From positions 62,001 through 126,000 of the forward strand of contig CAAEUX010000102.1 of the NCBI GenBank assembly GCA_900759335.1: a stretch of DNA of 64,000 bases. The letters run 5' to 3'. The notes beneath the pieces are model-generated. The model ran no database searches, had not been told where the DNA came from, and saw nothing but the letters and a program-made list of their open reading frames with translations. Both the position numbers and the translations under genes were made by a program. This stretch comes from an uncultured Collinsella sp. (GTDB taxonomy: Bacteria; Actinomycetota; Coriobacteriia; Coriobacteriales; Coriobacteriaceae). Below, in pieces: positions 54,812-64,000 of the stretch (positions within the stretch are counted from its first letter, which is position 1; each line of letters begins with the position of its first letter).

Positions 54812-55894
54812 TTGTCTTTATCCCATCCTTTGCCTCGCGAGTTGACGCGCCCCGTGCATGTGGGCGGTGTGCAGATCGGTGGCGGCGCGCCGGTGGTGGT
54901 CCAATCCATGACCTGCACTGATACCGCTGATGCCCAGGCAACGCTTGCGCAAGTGTGCGCGTTGGCGCAGGCTGGCTGCGATATCGTGCGTGTGAGCGTG
55001 CCCACCGAGGCCGCGCTTGAGGGTTTCCGCATCATCTGTGCCGAGTCTCCGGTGCCGATCGTCGCCGATATTCACTTTAACCATAAGCTCGCCATCGGCG
55101 CCGTCGAGGCTGGTGCCGCCAAGCTTCGCATCAATCCCGGCAATATCGGCGATTGGGCTAAGGTCGATGCCGTGATCGATGCCGCGGGCGCCGCTGGGTG
55201 CGCGATTCGTATCGGCGTCAATGCCGGTTCGCTCGAACAGGATATCGCCGAGCGCGACGACCTCACGCAGCCCGAAAAGCTCGTGATGTCGAGCGAGCGC
55301 TTCGTCAAGCACTTTGAGGACCGCGGCTTTACGAACATTGTGCTTTCGGCCAAGGCCCATAGCGTGCAAACGACGCTTGATACCTATCGAGCCCTGTCGC
55401 GTGAGATTCCCCACGTTCCGCTTCACCTGGGCGTGACGGAGGCGGGGACCAAGCTCCAGGGCACCATCAAGAGCTCTGTAGGCTTGGGTATCTTGCTTTC
55501 CGAAGGCATTGGCGACACCATGCGTGTGTCGCTCACAGCCGATCCGGTTGAGGAGCCGCCGGTTGCCTGGGGTATTCTGCAGTCGCTGGGCCTGCGTCGC
55601 CGTGGTCCCGAGATTGTCTCGTGCCCCACGTGCGCCCGCTGCCAGGTTGACCTCATTCCCATTGCCGAGGAGGTCACCGAGCGGCTTAAGAACTACTCCG
55701 CGCCACTTTCGATCGCTGTGATGGGATGTGCCGTTAATGGCCCCGGCGAGGCTTCCGACGCCGACCTAGGCGTGGCCTGTGGACGAGGTCAGGCCCTGCT
55801 CTTTTCGCATGGCCAGATCATTGGTAAAGTAGCTGAGGATCAAATTGTCGACGCGCTGATGGCTGAGGTCGACAAACTTATTGAGGAGAAGTAA
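54812..55894 (+). CDS. ispG: 4-hydroxy-3-methylbut-2-en-1-yl diphosphate synthase
   Basis: Sixth MEP-pathway enzyme, with a [4Fe-4S] cluster. The 360-aa protein has PVVVQSMTCTDT, VADIHFNHKLA, LRINPGNIG and the cluster ligands in CPTCARC and GCAVNGPGEA. TTG 54812, 13 bases after rseP with GGGGAG upstream, is the best start; a frame opening at 54725 would overlap rseP. proS follows with no gap. Confidence 0.95.
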   Translation: MSLSHPLPRELTRPVHVGGVQIGGGAPVVVQSMTCTDTADAQATLAQVCALAQAGCDIVRVSVPTEAALEGFRIICAESPVPIVADIHFNHKLAIGAVEAGAAKLRINPGNIGDWAKVDAVIDAAGAAGCAIRIGVNAGSLEQDIAERDDLTQPEKLVMSSERFVKHFEDRGFTNIVLSAKAHSVQTTLDTYRALSREIPHVPLHLGVTEAGTKLQGTIKSSVGLGILLSEGIGDTMRVSLTADPVEEPPVAWGILQSLGLRRRGPEIVSCPTCARCQVDLIPIAEEVTERLKNYSAPLSIAVMGCAVNGPGEASDADLGVACGRGQALLFSHGQIIGKVAEDQIVDALMAEVDKLIEEK

Positions 55895-57619
<1,725 letters not shown>

Positions 57620-57649
57620 TCGATGATTTCGCTTTTAGTTCGATATACG

Positions 57650-57697
57650 GGACGGCCCCGCATTTCTCCAGATCGGGGAGATGCGGGCCGTCCTTTT
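57650..57697 (+). terminator. Terminator after proS
   Basis: GGACGGCCCCGCAT pairs with ATGCGGGCCGTCC (with an inner TCTCC/GGGGA stem) and is followed by TTTTATC. Confidence 0.93.
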
Positions 57698-57720
57698 ATC
57701 TTGTGGCATCCTCGATATCT

Positions 57721-57765
57721 AAAAAGGAAAACCCCGCAGCCGATATGAGCTTCGGGGTTTTCCTT
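57721..57765 (-). terminator. Terminator of the phosphotransferase gene
   Basis: On the minus strand AAGGAAAACCCCG pairs with CGGGGTTTTCCTT, and the T run (CCTTTTT) lies on the minus-strand 3' side. Confidence 0.88.
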
Positions 57766-57797
57766 GTGCCTCCGATGCGAAATAAATCGCTCAGATA

Positions 57798-58562
57798 TTA
57801 CTGATAATCGACGACGTCGATCCAGTTCTTCAGGAACTCATCGTTCACGTTGCGCTTACGAGCGAGCTCGGAAGCGGCGACGATGCTCGTCCACTGACGC
57901 ACGACCTGCATGGGCATGTCGGCGCGGTCGCAGTAGAGCTCCAGGTAGGCCTCAGCCTGATCCTTGCTGTTGAGGGCAAAGAGCAGGTAGGTGGTGGCAA
58001 CGTCGGCAGCAGGGGAGCCCTGGGTGGCGTGTGCCCAGTCGCACACATAGAGCTGGCCGTCGTCGCCGACGATGACGTTGGAGGGGTTGAAGTCGCCGTG
58101 GCAGACCTTGAACTCCTTGGTCATGCCGTCCAGACGCTCCTGAAGGTTGTAGCGCGTGGTGGCATTGAGCTGATCAAGGCTGTCGATCATGCGGGCGTAC
58201 TTGTCGCGCTGACGATTGAGCAGCGGGGAGGTGTAGCCGTGGATCTCGATCTGGAGGTCGACGAACATCTCGAGGTACTCACCAAAGCGCTGGGGCTCGG
58301 CAGTCATCTTCTCGGCAAGGGTGGTGCCCGGAACCTTCTCGGTCACGAGCGCCCAGCCGTTGGCGTTCTCGAGCTGGGAAACCTCGAGCGCCTTGGGGCT
58401 GCGGATGCCGCACTCATTGATGCGGGCAAGATTCAAAGCCTCGTTGAACACGTCGGAGACAGGCTTGGTCTCGTTAAAGACCTTGACAATCTTGTCGCCC
58501 AGGTCGTAAACGACCTTGTTGCCACGGCGGACGAGCTCGGTCTTGGAATCGGGTAGCAGCAT
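57798..58562 (-). CDS. Phosphotransferase family protein (APH/choline kinase fold)
   Basis: A 254-aa kinase-like protein. It has a basic nucleotide-binding start (GNKVVYDLGDKIVKVF), the catalytic loop CHGDFNPSNVIV (HGDxxxxN) and the metal motif CDWAHATQG where DFE/D-x-D is usual. That pattern fits the aminoglycoside/choline kinase superfamily. The substrate is unknown: sugar, choline, amino acid or drug. It follows adhE on the same strand after a large hairpin. There is no evidence for antibiotic resistance beyond the fold. Confidence 0.8.
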   Translation of the reverse strand: MLLPDSKTELVRRGNKVVYDLGDKIVKVFNETKPVSDVFNEALNLARINECGIRSPKALEVSQLENANGWALVTEKVPGTTLAEKMTAEPQRFGEYLEMFVDLQIEIHGYTSPLLNRQRDKYARMIDSLDQLNATTRYNLQERLDGMTKEFKVCHGDFNPSNVIVGDDGQLYVCDWAHATQGSPAADVATTYLLFALNSKDQAEAYLELYCDRADMPMQVVRQWTSIVAASELARKRNVNDEFLKNWIDVVDYQ

Positions 58563-58594
58563 GGTTGCATCCTTTCAACGATGCGATAGAAGCG

Positions 58595-58633
58595 ACGGCG
58601 GGGGTGTGTGAAACACCCGTGCACCCCCGCCGT
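58595..58633. terminator. GC-rich hairpin between adhE and the phosphotransferase gene
   Basis: ACGGCGGGGGTG and CACCCCCGCCGT form a perfect 12-bp stem, with an inner GGGTGTTTC fold on the minus strand. No T run follows on the minus strand, so it may attenuate or protect the adhE mRNA rather than fully terminate it. Confidence 0.6.
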
Positions 58634-58650
58634 TAAAAACCGTGCTAAAA

Positions 58651-61299
58651 CTAGCAGACGGCGTAATCCTGGGGCTCGCGGCCGTAGTAGGCGTCCAGGT
58701 AGAGCTCCTTGATCTCGCTCATGAGCGGGTAGCGCGGGTTGGCGCCGGTGCACTGGTCGTTGAATGCCTGCTCGGTCATTTCGTCGAGGGTGTCGAGGAA
58801 GTACTGCTCGTCAACACCGTAGTCAGCGATGGTCTTCTTGACGCCGATGAAGTCCTTGAGCTCTTCGAGCTTCGTGATGAAGTTCTCGAAGACCTCCTTG
58901 TCGTCCTTGCCCTCGATGCCGCAGTACTTGGCCATCTCGGCGTAGTTGTGCAGCGCGTTGGGGTAAGGATACTGGGAGAAGGTACCCATCTTGACGGGAG
59001 CCTCGGCGGCGTTGTAGCGCATGACGCGGGTCAGGATGACAGCGTTTGCGAGGCCGTGGGGCAGGTGATGGAAAGCGCCGAGCTTGTGGGCCATGGAGTG
59101 GTTGAGGCCCAGGAAGGCGTTGGCGAAGGCCATACCGGCCATGCAGGAGGCGTTGTGCATCTCCTCGCGGGCGTGCGGGTCCTTGGCGCCGTTCGTGAAG
59201 CTGGAGGGCAGGTTCTCGAAGACGAGCTTGGCAGCGCGCTCGGAGAGGCCCTTGGTGTAGTCGGAAGCCATGATGGAGACGTAGGACTCGATGGCGTGGG
59301 TCATGACGTCGATGCCGGAGGCAGCGGTCAGGCCGCGCGGGGCGGTCATGCAGTTGTCGGCGTCGACGATAGCCATGTTGGGGAGCAGCGCGTAGTCGGC
59401 GAGCGGCCACTTGATGCCGGTCTCCTTGTCGGTGATGATGGCGAACGGCGTGCACTCGGAGCCGGTACCCGAGGAGGTCGGGACGGCGACGAAGTAGGCC
59501 TTCTTGCCCATCTCGGGGAAGGTGAAGATACGCTTGCGGATGTCCATGAAGTCCATGGCCATGTCCTCAAACTTGCACTCGGGGTGCTCGTACATCATCC
59601 ACATGATCTTGCCGGCGTCCATAGCGGAGCCACCGCCGACGGCGATGATGACGTCCGGCTCAAAGAGAGCCATCTGCTTGGCGCCGCGACGTGCGCACTG
59701 CAGCGACGGATCGGGCTCGACGTCGTAGAAGCAGTCGTGGGCGATGCCCATCTCGTCGAGCTTGGCCTCGATGGCGCGGGTGTTGCCATTCTTGAAGAGG
59801 AACTGGTCGGTGACGATGAAGGCGCGCTTCTTGCCCATGACGTTGCCCAGCTCGTCGAGGGCGACGGGCGTGGAACCCTTCTTGAAGTAGACCTTCTCGG
59901 GAGCGCGGAACCACAGCATGTTCTCACGGCGCTCGGCCACAGTCTTAACGTTGATCAAGTGCTTCACCCCAACGTTCTCGGAGACGGAGTTGCCGCCCCA
60001 GGAGCCGCAGCCCAGGGTCAGAGACGGCTTCATGCCAAAGTTGTACAGGTCACCGATGCCGCCGTGCGAGGACGGGGTGTTGATGACGATACGGCAGGCC
60101 TTCATGACGTGCTCGAACAGGCTGATCTTCTCGGCCTGGGCGGGGTGCACATACAGAGAGGCGGTGTGGCCCGGGCCACCGGCGAGCACGAGGTGCTCGG
60201 CCTTGTCGACGGCCTCCTGGAAGTCCTTGGCGTGGTACATGGCCAGGACCGGGGAGAGCTTCTCGTGGGAGAACTCCTCCTTGGCGGGGTCGGTGGAGGT
60301 GACCTCGGCGATCAGGATCTTGGTCTTGGCGGGAACCTCGATGCCGGCGAGCTCGGCGATCTTGGCAGCGGCCATGCCGGGGATGCGGTGATCGAGAGCG
60401 CCGTTCTTGAACATGGCGGCACGCAGGGCCTCCATCTCGGCACCCTGCTTGACGAAGTAGCAGCCGCGCTTCTGGAACTCGGCCTTAACCTGGTCATAGA
60501 TGCTGTCGATTACGGTCACGGACTGCTCGGAAGCGCAGATCATGCCGTTGTCGAAGGTCTTGGAGTGGATGATGGAGTTGACGGCGAGCAGCACGTCGGC
60601 GGTGTCGTCGATGACGACCGGGGTGTTACCGGCGCCAACGCCCAGGGCGGGCTTGCCCGAGGAGTAAGCGGCCTTGACCATGCCCGGGCCACCGGTGGCG
60701 AGGATGATGTCGACGTCGCGCATGACCATGTTAGTCAGCTCGATGGAGGGGACATCGACCCAGCCGATGATGCCCTCGGGGGCGCCGGCCTTGACGGCGG
60801 CGTCAAGCACGAGCTTGGCGGCGGCGATGGTGCACTTGGCGGCAGCCGGGTGCGGGGAGATGATGATGGCGTTGCGGGTCTTCAGGCAGATCAGCGTCTT
60901 GAAGATCGCGGTGGAGGTGGGGTTGGTCGTCGGGATGACGGCGCCCACGATGCCGATGGGCTCGGCGATCTTGGTGATGCCGTAAGCCTCGTCGCGCTCC
61001 AGGACACCACAGGTCTTGGTGTTCTTGTAAGCGTTGTAGATGTACTCTGCGGCGTAGTGGTTCTTGATGACCTTGTCCTCAAGAACGCCGCGGCCGGTCT
61101 CCTCGATGGCCATCTTCGCCAACGGGATACGAGCCTTGTTGGCGGCCATGGCGGCCTCATAGAAGATCTTGTCGACCTGCTCCTGCGTGTACGTAGCAAA
61201 AAGCGCCTGGGCCTCTCGCATCTGAGCGAGCTTGGCCTCAAGCGCCTCTACGTTGTCCACAATTGCGGGAGTAGTGTTTTCCGGTGACTTTTTCACCAT
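58651..61299 (-). CDS. adhE: Bifunctional acetaldehyde-CoA / alcohol dehydrogenase
   Basis: Reduces acetyl-CoA to acetaldehyde and then ethanol, re-oxidising NADH in fermentation; forms spirosomes in relatives. The 882-aa protein has an N-terminal CoA-acylating aldehyde dehydrogenase (catalytic Cys in GMICASEQS; GVGAGNTPVVID) and a C-terminal Fe-alcohol dehydrogenase (GGGSAMDAGKIMW; TSSGTGSECTPFA; HAIESYVS; HHLPHGLANAV). AAGGAGACACAA precedes the ATG. A TATCAT (61345-61340, minus strand) may be its -10 box. No Rex site was recognised. Confidence 0.97.
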   Translation of the reverse strand: MVKKSPENTTPAIVDNVEALEAKLAQMREAQALFATYTQEQVDKIFYEAAMAANKARIPLAKMAIEETGRGVLEDKVIKNHYAAEYIYNAYKNTKTCGVLERDEAYGITKIAEPIGIVGAVIPTTNPTSTAIFKTLICLKTRNAIIISPHPAAAKCTIAAAKLVLDAAVKAGAPEGIIGWVDVPSIELTNMVMRDVDIILATGGPGMVKAAYSSGKPALGVGAGNTPVVIDDTADVLLAVNSIIHSKTFDNGMICASEQSVTVIDSIYDQVKAEFQKRGCYFVKQGAEMEALRAAMFKNGALDHRIPGMAAAKIAELAGIEVPAKTKILIAEVTSTDPAKEEFSHEKLSPVLAMYHAKDFQEAVDKAEHLVLAGGPGHTASLYVHPAQAEKISLFEHVMKACRIVINTPSSHGGIGDLYNFGMKPSLTLGCGSWGGNSVSENVGVKHLINVKTVAERRENMLWFRAPEKVYFKKGSTPVALDELGNVMGKKRAFIVTDQFLFKNGNTRAIEAKLDEMGIAHDCFYDVEPDPSLQCARRGAKQMALFEPDVIIAVGGGSAMDAGKIMWMMYEHPECKFEDMAMDFMDIRKRIFTFPEMGKKAYFVAVPTSSGTGSECTPFAIITDKETGIKWPLADYALLPNMAIVDADNCMTAPRGLTAASGIDVMTHAIESYVSIMASDYTKGLSERAAKLVFENLPSSFTNGAKDPHAREEMHNASCMAGMAFANAFLGLNHSMAHKLGAFHHLPHGLANAVILTRVMRYNAAEAPVKMGTFSQYPYPNALHNYAEMAKYCGIEGKDDKEVFENFITKLEELKDFIGVKKTIADYGVDEQYFLDTLDEMTEQAFNDQCTGANPRYPLMSEIKELYLDAYYGREPQDYAVC

Positions 61300-61391
61300 T
61301 TGTGTCTCCTTGCGATCGGAGATTTACCCTACGCCTTGCATGATAGCAAGAAATAATTCGGTGAACGGTCAGATTCCCGTAAAAGACAAAC

Positions 61392-61421
61392 TAAAACGCT
61401 TCAATAAACTGAAGCGTTTTA
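61392..61421. promoter_or_regulatory. 12-bp perfect inverted repeat upstream of adhE
   Basis: TAAAACGCTTCA and TGAAGCGTTTTA are exact reverse complements separated by ATAAAC, about 95-120 bases before adhE and upstream of its likely -10 box. It may be an operator, or a terminator left from an older gene. Confidence 0.6.
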
Positions 61422-61453
61422 ACAAATAACTATCGGCCTGCTGCATCGCCTTG

Positions 61454-61698
61454 CTCATTGGGGACAGACTTACATGAGTATTTCAATGGGAAAACGGGGC
61501 ATCTGTTTGATAATCGCTATTCGCGGGTCGCTGTTGAGTCGGACACACAGGTGGTGCAGCTGCTCGACTATATTCATCTTAATCCCGTGAAAGGTGCGCT
61601 CGACTCGCTCGAGGCGTACCGTTAGTTATAAGGCATATCAGCTGGGCTATGATCCCTTTGACATCTGCAAACCCTCATGTAAGTCTGTCCCCAATGAG
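61454..61698. mobile_element. 245-bp element with perfect 25-bp inverted ends around a transposase remnant
   Basis: The ends 61454-61478 and 61674-61698 are exact reverse complements (CTCATTGGGGACAGACTTACATGAG is too long to be chance). Each contains GGGGACAG, also in the hairpin at 1280-1320. The inside is a broken IS200/REP-associated transposase fragment. It lies between adhE and rpmB and touches the rpmB terminator. Confidence 0.85.
61470..61670 (+). pseudogene. REP-associated tyrosine transposase fragment (Y1_Tnp/RAYT)
   Basis: Frame 61470-61625 reads HEYFNGKTGHLFDNRYSRVA, then VQLLDYIHLNPVKGAL and ends at TAG. A +1 shift restores SYKAYQLGYDPF, the continuation expected in this family (IHLNPV...WSSYKAY). 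The N-terminal half with the HUH catalytic motif is missing and one frameshift is visible, so it is inactive. Confidence 0.8.
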
Positions 61699-61701
61699 TG
61701 C

Positions 61702-61734
61702 AAAAAGGCGCCCTCCGTAGGGGAGAGCGCCTTT
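61702..61734 (-). terminator. Terminator of rpmB
   Basis: On the minus strand AAAGGCGCTCTCC pairs with GGAGGGCGCCTTT (one mismatch) and runs into a T tract (TTTTT). It lies about 70 bases past the rpmB stop. Confidence 0.85.
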
Positions 61735-61802
61735 GGTAAGTTCTATGTGAACGCGAGGTCTTTGACCCGGAGAGTCCGAGGTACTTGTTGGTAAGACCTT
61801 AT

Positions 61803-61991
61803 TTAGGAGCGCGCAACCTTGCCGGACTTGAGGCAGGTGGAGCAAACGTTCATCTTGCGACGGTGACCGTCGACGACGACGTAGACGCGCTGGATGTTGG
61901 GGCGGAACTTACGGTTGGTGACGCGGTGAGAGTGGCTGATGGAGCGACCGGCAACGGGGTGCTTACCGCAAACTTCGCAAACTTTGGACAT
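61803..61991 (-). CDS. rpmB: 50S ribosomal protein L28
   Basis: 62-aa large-subunit protein with two CxxC pairs (CEVCGK and CSTCLK), so it is the zinc-binding form, plus GRSISHSHRVTNRKFRPNIQ. ATG 61991 follows GGAGGGTC; the frame to 62039 is not conserved. Confidence 0.97.
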   Translation of the reverse strand: MSKVCEVCGKHPVAGRSISHSHRVTNRKFRPNIQRVYVVVDGHRRKMNVCSTCLKSGKVARS

Positions 61992-62045
61992 AACTGACCC
62001 TCCTTGGGCGACAAACGAACATGTCGCGTTAACAAACAAGCCTGA

Positions 62046-62051
62046 ACTATA
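62046..62051 (-). promoter_or_regulatory. Likely -10 box of rpmB
   Basis: TATAGT on the minus strand (62051-62046), 55 bases before rpmB; the -35 (CGTACA) is poor. The stretch 62060-62300 shows only a short TACGGA/TCCGTA stem (62237-62252) and no gene. Confidence 0.45.
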
Positions 62052-62313
62052 GCACAGAAGCAGATCCCTGTACGTAATCTACACAGAGATATTTCTCTTT
62101 TGGCGATAGTGCCCACGCCACGGCCCTGGACGTAGATCCGATTTGCGTGCAGCAGAGGGGATTATGCCAGCTCGCAACAAGGTTTTCAAGCTCGTCCCAC
62201 AAATATATATAGGTTTATTGAGCGTTGGGCTCCGTTTACGGATTGCTCCGTATTTATGCTCGCAATTGAGCTCGAGGTTGGCTACACTATCCCTTGACCA
62301 TTAAAGGGGTACG

Positions 62314-62403
62314 AGATACCCACATGGAATTACATAGCTGCCATAGAGCAGCCCTTCCTGTGGGTGTCTGGTCCGCTTTGAGCGGTCGGGCATCTATTTT
62401 TTT
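62314..62403 (+). promoter_or_regulatory. Two-state attenuator in the pyrR leader
   Basis: Antiterminator: AGATACCCACATGG (62314-62327) pairs with CCTGTGGGTGTCT (62357-62369), one bulge, capped by GCTGC/GCAGC (62337-62341, 62348-62352). Terminator: GGTGTC and GTCCGCT (62363-62377) pair with AGCGGTC and GGCATC (62381-62394), followed by a run of seven T (62397-62403). The two share 62363-62369 and exclude each other, as in PyrR-controlled attenuation. The classic PyrR-binding loop sequence was not recognised with certainty. Confidence 0.8.
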
Positions 62404-62442
62404 GACTGTGTCAGCAGTCAAGACATGTGAGGAAGGAGATCG

Positions 62443-63027
62443 ATGGGCACGACTTCCCCCAAGGCGGTCATCATGGACGAGACCGCCGTCAACCGAGCGA
62501 TGACCCGCATCGCGCACGAGATTCTCGAGCGCAACGAGGGCTGTGAAGACCTCGCTCTGGTCGGCATCGTCACGCGCGGCGACCTTCTGGCAAAGAAGCT
62601 CGCCGAGGAGATTAAGGAGATCGAGGGCGTCGAAGTTCCGCTCGGCAGCCTCGACATCAGCTTCTACCGCGATGACTATGCGACCAATTTCGCTCCCGCG
62701 ATCCACGCCACCAACATTCCCTTCAGCGTCGACGGCAAGCGCGTCGTGCTGGTGGACGACATCCTGTACACGGGCCGTACCATTCGCGCCGCTCTGGACG
62801 CCGTCATGGATCTGGGCCGTCCGAGCCGCATTGAGCTGGCAGTTCTTGTTGACCGCGGTCACCGCGAGCTTCCCATCTCGCCGGACTTTGTCGGCAAGAA
62901 CGTTCCCTCGTCGCACGAGGAGAACGTGCACCTATATATGAAGGAAGTCGACGGCCGTACCGCTGTCGAGATCAACGACGTCGCGCCGGGCTCCCATGTG
63001 GGTTCTGCGCCGCTGGGAGGTGAGTAG
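62443..63027 (+). CDS. pyrR: Pyrimidine operon regulator PyrR / uracil phosphoribosyltransferase-like
   Basis: RNA-binding attenuation protein that senses UMP/UTP and PRPP. The 194-aa protein has the PRPP loop VVLVDDILYTGRTIRAALD, TRGDLLAKKLAEEI, and the basic residues for RNA binding. AAGGAG precedes the ATG. It follows a two-state leader and precedes pyrB, so it most likely controls its own operon. Confidence 0.95.
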   Translation: MGTTSPKAVIMDETAVNRAMTRIAHEILERNEGCEDLALVGIVTRGDLLAKKLAEEIKEIEGVEVPLGSLDISFYRDDYATNFAPAIHATNIPFSVDGKRVVLVDDILYTGRTIRAALDAVMDLGRPSRIELAVLVDRGHRELPISPDFVGKNVPSSHEENVHLYMKEVDGRTAVEINDVAPGSHVGSAPLGGE

Positions 63028-63031
63028 TACC

Positions 63032-63976
63032 GTGGCGTTCAACCATAAGCACCTGATCGACATTACCGAGTACTCCGAAGAGGACATCAAGCTCATCCTC
63101 GAGACCGCCAAGGCGTTCTCCGAGGTCAACGAGCGTGCGATCAAGAAGGTCCCCACGCTCAAGGGCAAGACCATCGTCAACATGTTCAACGAGCCCTCGA
63201 CGCGCACCCGCAGCTCCTTCGAGCTCGCCGAGAAGCGTCTTTCGGCCGACAGCCTCAACTTTGGCGGCTCCTCGACCTCTACGGTCAAGGGCGAGAGCCT
63301 CGTCGATACCGTCGAGACCCTCAACGCTTACAAGATCGACTGCATCGTCGTGCGCGACAAGCACGCCGGCGCGCCCTATATCGTCACGCAGAATTCGCCC
63401 GCGAGCGTTATCTGCGCCGGCGACGGCAAGCACAACCACCCCACGCAGGCCCTGCTGGACCTGTACACCATTTGGCAGCACAAGGGTGACTTCCACGGTC
63501 TGAAGGTCGCCGTCGTCGGCGACATCTCCCACTCCCGCGTCTGCGGCTCGCTGATCCCCGCCCTTAAGATTATGGGCTGCGAGACCTATGCCGTCGCCCC
63601 CGGCACGCTGTTGCCTCCGGCACCCGAGGTCCTGGGCTGCGACCACGTGACGAGTGATCTCGATTCCGTCCTGCCCGAGCTGGACGTCGTCTACATGCTG
63701 CGCGTGCAGCAGGAGCGCCTCGAGGGCGCACCGTTCCCGACCATTCGTGAGTACCACAAGCTCTTCGGCCTGACCAAGGACCGCGAGAAGCTTATGAAGC
63801 CCGATGCGATCATCTGCCACCCGGGCCCCATCAACCGCGGCGTCGAGTTCGACTCCTATATGGCCGACCACCCGCAACGCTCCGTCATCCTGGAGCAGGT
63901 CTACGCCGGCATCTGCGTGCGTATGGCTATCCTGTATCTGCTGCTTGGAGGTGCCGATAATGGCCTTGCTTCTTAA
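63032..63976 (+). CDS. pyrB: Aspartate carbamoyltransferase catalytic subunit
   Basis: Forms carbamoyl aspartate in UMP synthesis. The 314-aa protein shows the carbamoyl-phosphate motif NEPSTRTRSSFE, GDGKHNHPTQALLDLY, GDISHSRV and HPGPINRGVE. GTG 63032 follows GGAGGT by ten bases; a frame extending to 62996 overlaps pyrR. No pyrI is seen. It overlaps pyrC by 17 bases. Confidence 0.96.
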   Translation: MAFNHKHLIDITEYSEEDIKLILETAKAFSEVNERAIKKVPTLKGKTIVNMFNEPSTRTRSSFELAEKRLSADSLNFGGSSTSTVKGESLVDTVETLNAYKIDCIVVRDKHAGAPYIVTQNSPASVICAGDGKHNHPTQALLDLYTIWQHKGDFHGLKVAVVGDISHSRVCGSLIPALKIMGCETYAVAPGTLLPPAPEVLGCDHVTSDLDSVLPELDVVYMLRVQQERLEGAPFPTIREYHKLFGLTKDREKLMKPDAIICHPGPINRGVEFDSYMADHPQRSVILEQVYAGICVRMAILYLLLGGADNGLAS

Positions 63977-64000
63977 GAATGCCCACGTTGTCGATCCGTC
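63960..64000 (+). CDS. pyrC: Dihydroorotase, N-terminal fragment (cut by window end)
   Basis: ATG 63960 follows GGAGGTG and opens MALLLKNAHVVDP, the usual class I dihydroorotase start. Only 13 codons are visible, so the call rests on this and on the pyrR-pyrB context. Confidence 0.8.
   Translation, partial: MALLLKNAHVVDP

Noticed and set aside
57798..58562. Aminoglycoside resistance gene
   Set aside because: Only the kinase fold is shared; context and motifs do not point to a drug substrate.
58642..61287. An 881-codon plus-strand open frame covering adhE
   Set aside because: It is exactly antisense to adhE, low in complexity (Gly/Val/Asp/Leu), matches no family, and is explained by codon bias in GC-rich DNA.
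61300..61391. Rex-binding site in the adhE promoter
   Set aside because: No TTGTGA-N6-TCACAA-like palindrome occurs; only GTGAAC and unrelated bases.

Overview
The window reads as a stretch of chromosome from a high-G+C anaerobic actinobacterium of the class Coriobacteriia, most like Collinsella. This is inference from protein flavour, gene order, frequent TTG/GTG starts, and the pairing of AdhE with pyruvate phosphate dikinase and its regulator. No rRNA gene is present, so the assignment cannot be confirmed here. Almost all of the window is core housekeeping DNA. No prophage, CRISPR array, complete insertion sequence or toxin island was found.

Layout. (1) 1-760: the end of a polysaccharide-export ABC ATPase, then tRNA-Arg(UCU). 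(2) 821-9379, minus strand: a compact aromatic amino acid cluster, transcribed aroF-tyrA-aroB-aroA-aroC-pheA-aroEK-aroQ. It encodes all seven shikimate-pathway steps plus the Phe and Tyr entry enzymes, with AroE and AroK fused. Its leader holds a small ORF and an intrinsic terminator. (3) 9432-12349: tRNA-Arg(CCG) and a P-type cation ATPase. (4) 12453-25282: two single-pass membrane proteins of unknown role flanking a cyclophilin, then the rod elongation operon mreB-mreC-mreD-mrdA-rodA, a DUF697 protein and a radical SAM pair. (5) 25279-29420: rplU-rpmA-obgE-nadD-yqeK-rsfS, convergent with dinB. (6) 30803-33378: rpsP-khpA-rimM-trmD-lepB. (7) 33438-40451: glyQS, then ppsR and ppdK with a palindromic repeat between them. 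(8) 40565-57697: rplS, rnhB-yraN-comM-dprA-trmFO-xerC, rpsB-tsf, then pyrH-frr-uppS-cdsA-dxr-rseP-ispG-proS. (9) 57721-61299, minus strand: a small phosphotransferase and adhE. (10) 61454-61991: a degenerate REP-associated transposase element and rpmB. (11) 62314-64000: a pyrimidine attenuator followed by pyrR-pyrB-pyrC, with pyrC cut by the window end.

The blocks support translation and ribosome assembly, envelope growth (undecaprenyl phosphate from UppS, isoprenoid precursors from Dxr/IspG, CDP-diacylglycerol from CdsA, elongasome), aromatic and pyrimidine synthesis, and mixed-acid/PEP metabolism. The observations most worth a second look are: the aroF leader (possible leaderless small ORF plus terminator); an S2P-type protease with an apparent winged-helix insertion; a XerC-like recombinase whose only plausible full-length start is ATA; two families of palindromic repeats, one tied to a decayed transposase; a two-state pyr leader; and the uncharacterised membrane proteins next to mreB.
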